From: Cytophagaceae bacterium
Lineage (GTDB): Bacteria > Bacteroidota > Bacteroidia > Cytophagales > Spirosomataceae
Direction: 5' to 3'
NCBI GenBank assembly: GCA_027488335.1
Contig: JAIYBU010000028.1
Coordinates: forward strand, 1 to 38,162
DNA length: 38,162 nt
Below are positions 34,031-38,162 of the stretch, piece after piece. Position 1 is the first letter of the stretch; each line of letters begins with the position of its first letter. A model generated the notes under the pieces. The model worked only from the letters and a program-made list of their open reading frames with translations, was not told the origin of the DNA and searched no databases. The translations under genes were made by a program, and so were the position numbers.

Positions 34031-34846
34031 ATGACTTCTCCTAAAATTACTGTTTTATGTACAGTTTACAATGGAATAAAATATTTTGATAGAGCCATTC
34101 CAAGCATTTTATCACAAACTTACGAGAATTTCGAATTTCTTATAATTAATGATGGCTCGGACGACGGAACACTGGAAAAATTATTGGAAATAGAAGACCC
34201 AAGAGTGAAAATTATTGACGCTGGCAGATTAGGAAGGATTAAAGCAATGAATTTTGGAATAAGCTTAGTGAAAACAGAGTTGATTGCTGTTCAAGATTTT
34301 GATGATGTAAGTTTTCCTGATAGATTGAAAATTCAATCAGATTTCATGATGAAGAATAGTGAGGTAGTTTGGTGTGGTGGTGCGTATATTAATAAAAATG
34401 AATCCAGAAACGAAACCTACACAGTTAATCTGCCTTTAGTTCACAATCAAATAGTGAACCACATGGCTCATTCTATACCTTTTGCACATACTTTAATTAT
34501 GTTCAGGAAGAGTGCTGTGCAAAGTGTTGGACTCTATGAAGATATCTCAGATTCTTTAGAAGACTTCAGACTCGCATTAAGGTTAGTACAGAATGGATTT
34601 AAGTTAGGGAACGTTAAAGATGTCTTAGGAGTTCATCATGCACACTCTGAGAGCTTTTGGAATAGTACTATTAAGTATAAAAACAGGCAAAATAGTATCC
34701 GAAAGTTACAATTTGAGGCAATTAAAACCTTAGATATTCCTAAGTGGAAAGTTATCTATCCGATAGGGAGACTTTTTTACCATAAATTCCCGGACAAATT
34801 AAAAAAAATAATTAGGACTAAAATTGTTGGTGTAAATGAAAGTTAA
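34031..34846 (+). CDS. family 2 glycosyltransferase (second)
   Basis: Start at ATG 34031 (MTSPKITVLCTVYNGIKYFD, 271 residues); a TTG lies one codon upstream in frame but ATG is preferred. GT-A features are ITVLCTVYNG, SILSQTYENFEFLIINDGSDD (the nucleotide-binding strand and DGSDD), GRLGRIKAMNFGI, and the metal site in LIAVQDFDDVSFPDRL. Later SFAHTLIMF-type and EDFRLALRLVQNGFKLGNV segments fit the acceptor side. The family adds one sugar to the lipid-linked repeat unit in the cytosol. It follows the broken FkbM gene after about 150 bases with no clear terminator or promoter. The next gene starts inside its last codons (11-base overlap), so the two are translationally coupled. Confidence 0.88.
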   Translation: MTSPKITVLCTVYNGIKYFDRAIPSILSQTYENFEFLIINDGSDDGTLEKLLEIEDPRVKIIDAGRLGRIKAMNFGISLVKTELIAVQDFDDVSFPDRLKIQSDFMMKNSEVVWCGGAYINKNESRNETYTVNLPLVHNQIVNHMAHSIPFAHTLIMFRKSAVQSVGLYEDISDSLEDFRLALRLVQNGFKLGNVKDVLGVHHAHSESFWNSTIKYKNRQNSIRKLQFEAIKTLDIPKWKVIYPIGRLFYHKFPDKLKKIIRTKIVGVNES

Positions 34847-35957
34847 GAAAAAAATAGCATTTGTAGCAACATTATATAAGCATTTAGCCGATTTTTCGAT
34901 ACCTCACATGCAGTTGTTGCAATCTTGGGGATATGAAGTTCATGTTTACGCTTTTGAAGAAAGAAGGAGAATTGACCTCGAAAAGATAGGCGTTGTTTGT
35001 CATGACCTAGAAATAAAAAGAAACCCAATGAAGGTTAGTAATATAAAAGCAATTTTATCGCTAATCAAAAGTTTTAAAGAAGAAAAGTTTGAATTGGTTC
35101 ATTGTCATACACCTATGGGTGGAGTAGTGGGTCGGATAGCTGCATTTTTTTCTAACGTTTCAACTGTTATATATACTGCTCATGGATTTCATTTTTATAA
35201 AGGTGCTCCTATTAAAAATTGGATAATTTATTATCCAATAGAGAGATTTTTAGCTAAAATTACTGACTTTCTAATTGTAGTAAATCAACAAGATTTCTTA
35301 GTAGCACATTCATTTAATGTAAGAAAGGAATCTGTTTTGATTTCAGAACATACAGATACAAAGAAGTTTAATATCATTGTAGACGATAAAAGCCTTGAAA
35401 GAAGTCGTCTTGGAATAAGCAATGATGATTTTGTAATTATTTGTGTAGCAGAGTTTATAAAAAGAAAAAATCATGTACAATTAATAAGGGCAATAAATAA
35501 ATGCAGCACTTTACCCGTAAAATGTTTATTAGTTGGCGAGGGTGAAGAGAAAGATAAGTTGGTACAAGAAGTAGTTTCTTTGAAACTTGAAGAGAAAATC
35601 AAATTTTTAGGGTTTCGTAGGGATATCCCAGAGCTATTAAATATTTCAGACGTTTCGGTGTTGCTGTCTTATCAAGAAGGCCTTCCTGTTTGCATCTTAG
35701 AAAGTATATCAGCAAGTAAACCTATAATTGTAACAGACATTAGAGGTAGTCAAGATTTAGTAAATAATTATATAAATGGCATAAAAGTACCTATTGATGA
35801 TATTGTAGCAACTGAAAAGGCCATACAATATTTGTATGATAATAGAGCTAATTTAACATTGATGGGTATGGAAAGTAGAAAGTTATCCTTACAATATGAT
35901 ACCCAACGAATAATTAATGAAACATCACAGATATATCAAAAAGGATTAAGTAAATGA
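34836..35957 (+). CDS. family 4 glycosyltransferase (EpsD/CapM type)
   Basis: The 373-residue product has the GT-B fold. The N-domain carries KKIAFVATLYKHLADFSIPH, LVHCHTPMGGVVGRIA and the strongly conserved TAHGFHFYKGAPIKNW of the EpsD/CapM-like retaining transferases. The C-domain holds FVIICVAEFIKRKNHVQLI, LLVGEGEEKDKL, IKFLGFRRDIPELL, and the donor site VLLSYQEGLPVCILESI (the E-x7-E pattern). It adds a hexose or amino sugar to the growing repeat unit. Its ATG lies 11 bases inside the previous GT2 gene, and its stop overlaps the next gene by 4 bases (ATGA), so the three genes are coupled. Confidence 0.9.
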   Translation: MKVKKKIAFVATLYKHLADFSIPHMQLLQSWGYEVHVYAFEERRRIDLEKIGVVCHDLEIKRNPMKVSNIKAILSLIKSFKEEKFELVHCHTPMGGVVGRIAAFFSNVSTVIYTAHGFHFYKGAPIKNWIIYYPIERFLAKITDFLIVVNQQDFLVAHSFNVRKESVLISEHTDTKKFNIIVDDKSLERSRLGISNDDFVIICVAEFIKRKNHVQLIRAINKCSTLPVKCLLVGEGEEKDKLVQEVVSLKLEEKIKFLGFRRDIPELLNISDVSVLLSYQEGLPVCILESISASKPIIVTDIRGSQDLVNNYINGIKVPIDDIVATEKAIQYLYDNRANLTLMGMESRKLSLQYDTQRIINETSQIYQKGLSK

Positions 35958-36913
35958 AGGTTTTTTTAACAGGAGGTTCTGGTTTTATAGGCACACATCT
36001 ACGTTTGTTTTTAGAAACAAAAGGTATTGAAGCTATTTATTATGATAAAAGAGAACCTAAAATTAGTAGTAAATCAAAATACATTAATGGTGATATAAGA
36101 GACTATGATAAGTTACTCGAATCAATGGCTGGGTGTTCCGTCGTTTTTCATTTAGCAGCAGAATGGGATGATTTCATTGAAGATTCAAATTTATATTATG
36201 ATGTAAATGTAAAAGGAACCCAAAATGTAATAAATGCAGCAAAAGCACTAAATATTAATAAAGTCATTAATTATTCATCGGTTTCAGTGTACGGAGAATT
36301 TGAAGGAGAATGTGAAGAAAACAGTACTCCTCTCAAACCTGTAAATCATTATGGAAAATCGAAACTGCAAGCAGAAATGTTGTTTGATGAATGGTTTAAA
36401 GTCAATAATACAATTTCAATAATTCATATCAGACCTTCGGTGGTTTTCGGAGTAAATAATTACGGTAATATCTACCGATTAATTAATCAAATCGCCTCAG
36501 GTAAATATTTTCATATATCGAAGGGAATATCAAAAAAGTCAATCGCATATGTTGAAAATTTGGTAGAAGCTACTCTTTTTCTATATAATAATATGAAAAA
36601 AGGAATAGAGGTGTATAATTATTCTGATGAACCACATCAATCATCAGTTCAAATTAGTAGTACTATTGCAAAATCTCTTGGTAAAAAAGAGCCTTTGACA
36701 TTGCCATATTGGTTTGCCTACTTGGTAGCATTACCTTTTGATTTTTTAATATGGATTTCCAAAAGGAATTTTCCTATTTCTACAATGAGAGTACGTAAAT
36801 ATTGTACTCAGACACTAAATAGCTCGAAAAAGATAATAGATTTAGGTTTTAACCCTAAATATACCTCTGAAGAAGGATTGAATATTACTGTTAAATGGTA
36901 CTTAACCGAATAA
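35954..36913 (+). CDS. NAD-dependent epimerase/dehydratase
   Basis: This 319-residue extended SDR has the cofactor loop MKVFLTGGSGFIGTHLRLFL (GGSGFIG, residues 7-13), YINGDIRDYDKL, VVFHLAAEWDDF, a serine pair in NYSSVSVYGEF, the catalytic YGKSK (about residues 136-140), and HIRPSVVFG. The C-terminus keeps the usual LGFNPKYTSEEGLNITVKWY. It likely epimerises, reduces or dehydrates a nucleotide sugar or lipid-linked sugar. Members with this size and a hydrophobic C-terminal half (PYWFAYLVALPFDFLIWIS) occur in O-antigen loci next to glycosyltransferases. The substrate is not deducible; a partner of the TviB-type dehydrogenase is one possibility. It begins 4 bases inside the GT4 gene. Confidence 0.8.
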   Translation: MKVFLTGGSGFIGTHLRLFLETKGIEAIYYDKREPKISSKSKYINGDIRDYDKLLESMAGCSVVFHLAAEWDDFIEDSNLYYDVNVKGTQNVINAAKALNINKVINYSSVSVYGEFEGECEENSTPLKPVNHYGKSKLQAEMLFDEWFKVNNTISIIHIRPSVVFGVNNYGNIYRLINQIASGKYFHISKGISKKSIAYVENLVEATLFLYNNMKKGIEVYNYSDEPHQSSVQISSTIAKSLGKKEPLTLPYWFAYLVALPFDFLIWISKRNFPISTMRVRKYCTQTLNSSKKIIDLGFNPKYTSEEGLNITVKWYLTE

Positions 36914-36950
36914 TAAATTATAAGTATTAAAATTAAATTATTTAATAATA

Positions 36951-37028
36951 TTTGGTAAATTTCCCCCAAAAATAGGAAGAGTTTTAACAACTTCATTAAT
37001 AGCTGAACAACTAAAAGAATTAGAATAG
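36951..37028 (+). pseudogene. C-terminal coding relic of an unidentified gene
   Basis: An open stretch ends at TAG 37026 and encodes FPPKIGRVLTTSLIAEQLKE followed by LE. It has no start codon and its composition is protein-like, so it may be the tail of a gene lost from this position. The family is not recognised. Confidence 0.25.
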
Positions 37029-37055
37029 ATGATTAAGTATTACATTAATCATCTA
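37026..37055. repeat. inverted repeat next to the IS relic
   Basis: TAGATGATTAA (37026-37036) and TTAATCATCTA (37045-37055) are perfect 11-base arms around 8 bases. No T-run follows. It borders the left end of the decayed transposase gene and could be part of an IS end or a terminator-like structure. Confidence 0.5.
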
Positions 37056-37735
37056 TTACGCCAGCGTTGCCATATTATTTTGCTAAAATAACGAGGTCGC
37101 AAAACCACCAATATTATGTAAAATAGTTGGCATTAAGAGTCAAAATTGGGTAAATATTTGGATAAATTTATACAAAAAAACATTCGAGACTTGGAATAAG
37201 TATTCTCAAAAATAAAGAAAGTCACGGTAGGAAGCCTATTTTTAATAGTGAAAATGAGGCTAAACTTATCCAAAATATTGTATAAAAGAGCGTCAAAAAT
37301 TAGATAATGCAAAAACTATTCTAGAGAAAGAGTTAAATTAATCGTTCAATATCAAAATATTAAAGATTTTTTTAAGCCTTGGCTATCAATACAAACGATT
37401 ATGACCAAAACGAAAGGCAAACCTGACCCAGAATTGTTAGCTATTAAAAAAGAGCAATGAACTTTTTTAGAAAAATCAAGCGAAATGGATAATATTGACT
37501 TGGTATATGGTAATAAAACAGGAATAAGCTTATGTCTGCTATGGTTGGCAAAACAAGATTAAAACATAGCTATATGTTTTAATCACGAGAAATAAATCAG
37601 TTGTTTTGGTATTTTATCAAGAGATAGTAGATTATTTTCAAAAACTACAAAAGAACGTATTAGATAGTGGCAAAAAAGTGGCTTTTTTTTGATAATCTGA
37701 AATACGCAATTATTAATTGCTTTAATAGTATAGGT
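37045..37735 (+). pseudogene. decayed IS630-family transposase
   Basis: Fragments in order across several frames rebuild an IS630-type transposase: RQRCHIILLK and RGRKTTNIM (helix-turn-helix start), HSRLGISIL and GRKPIFNSENEAKLIQNI, KERQKLDNAKTILEKELN, SLGYQYKRL, GKPDPELLAIKKEQ, LEKSSEMDNIDLVYGNKTGI, and EIVDYFQKLQKNVLDSGKKV followed by FFDNLKYAIINC. They are broken by at least five stops and several frame changes. The DDE region is damaged: VYGNKTGI stands where these enzymes have a GDE-type motif. The element is surely inactive. No clear terminal repeats or intact target duplication was found. It separates the preceding SDR gene from the next one. It fills most of the 874-base gap 36914-37787. 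Confidence 0.72.
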
Positions 37736-37787
37736 AAAAACCTTAAAATCAATTTTGCACAATATTGTTAATTCTTTATAAGTACTT

Positions 37788-38162
37788 ATGTCTAAAATTT
37801 TAATAACAGGTGGAGCTGGAAATATTGGTGGGAGTTTAGCGAATCATTTGGCTCAAAATCAAGAGAATCAAGTTGTTATTTTTGATAATTTGTTGACGGG
37901 TAGTGTGAAAAAACTGCCAAGTGAAGACCTTAAAAATTGGAGATTTATACGTGGTGACGTAAATAACTATAGAGATATAGCTGCTGTGATGTTAGCAAAT
38001 CAGTTTGACTATGTGTTTCATTATGCAGCGGTAGTAGGAGTACAACGGACGTTAGATAATCCTAAGATGGTTTTAGATGATATTGAGGGAATAAAAAATG
38101 TGTTAGATTTATCAAAAAATACGAGTGTTAAAAGAGTTTTTTACTCGTCATCATCTGAAGTA
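37788..38162 (+). CDS. NAD-dependent epimerase/dehydratase, N-terminal part (truncated by window edge)
   Basis: An open frame begins at ATG 37788 and runs to the right edge (125 codons, no stop). It starts MSKILITGGAGNIGGSLANH with the NAD loop GGAGNIG (8-14). DNLLTGS, WRFIRGDVNNY, FDYVFHYAAVVGVQRTLDNP and a strand ending in RVFYSSSSEV follow. These are typical of UDP-sugar epimerases and UDP-glucuronate decarboxylase-like enzymes. The TTGG/VQRTL segment fits the group acting on UDP-GlcNAc(A) or UDP-glucuronate. It could be the 4-epimerase partner of the TviB-type dehydrogenase in this locus, but the C-terminal half is needed to judge. No clear promoter is seen after the IS relic. Confidence 0.82.
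   Translation, partial: MSKILITGGAGNIGGSLANHLAQNQENQVVIFDNLLTGSVKKLPSEDLKNWRFIRGDVNNYRDIAAVMLANQFDYVFHYAAVVGVQRTLDNPKMVLDDIEGIKNVLDLSKNTSVKRVFYSSSSEV

Noticed and set aside
36914..37787. Possible intact gene in the 874-base gap
   Set aside because: All frames are closed by frequent stops. The coding signal is spread over several frames in the order of an IS630 transposase, so it is a pseudogene.

Overview
The window is an AT-rich chromosomal segment from a member of the Bacteroidota, most likely a Cytophagales-type bacterium. Three things point there. Several genes are preceded by a TAnnTTTG box, the -7 element of Bacteroidota promoters. There is a PorP/SprF-type protein beside a large secreted protein with a gliding-motility (type B) C-terminal domain, both hallmarks of the type IX secretion system. 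Ribosome-binding sites are weak or absent. The genus is not determined.

Layout. 1-1754: housekeeping (5' end of rpsA on the minus strand, tadA, an Fe/Mn superoxide dismutase). 1828-6258: a polysaccharide export module with its own promoter and terminator (a six-SLBB Wza-like exporter, a Wzz-like chain-length protein and rfbA). 6315-20897: ordinary and envelope genes (prmA, a 1594-residue exported protein of unknown function, a TMTC-like membrane glycosyltransferase with TPRs, an amino acid permease, the divergent PorP/SprF and T9SS type B pair, ruvB). 20955-38162: a glycan biosynthesis locus that runs off the right edge.

The glycan locus holds pseB, a TviB-type UDP-GlcNAc dehydrogenase, a secreted protein with YadA-head-like repeats in its own transcription unit, a Wzx-type flippase, a methyltransferase, rfbF and rfbG with a third dehydrogenase (a CDP-6-deoxyhexose branch), two GT2 and one GT4 glycosyltransferases, a candidate Wzy polymerase and two further sugar epimerases. 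Together these fit a Wzx/Wzy-type surface polysaccharide: nucleotide sugars are made in the cytosol, assembled on a lipid carrier, flipped, polymerised, and exported through the Wza/Wzz-like pair encoded about 15 kb upstream. No initiating sugar-phosphate transferase is seen; it may lie beyond the window.

The right-hand 7 kb looks evolutionarily unsettled. It has an FkbM methyltransferase gene broken by several stops and frameshifts, a decayed IS630-type transposase, two unassigned coding relics, and an uninterrupted T18 tract inside the candidate polymerase gene that could switch it on and off by slippage. A short sequence resembling the ops/JUMPstart element (AGGTAGCT followed by ACAA or TACAA) occurs in both the leader of the export module and the leader upstream of the dehydrogenase gene. 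These are the most interesting leads. Start codons were revised for ruvB, rfbG, the TMTC-like gene and the second GT2 gene, as explained in their entries.
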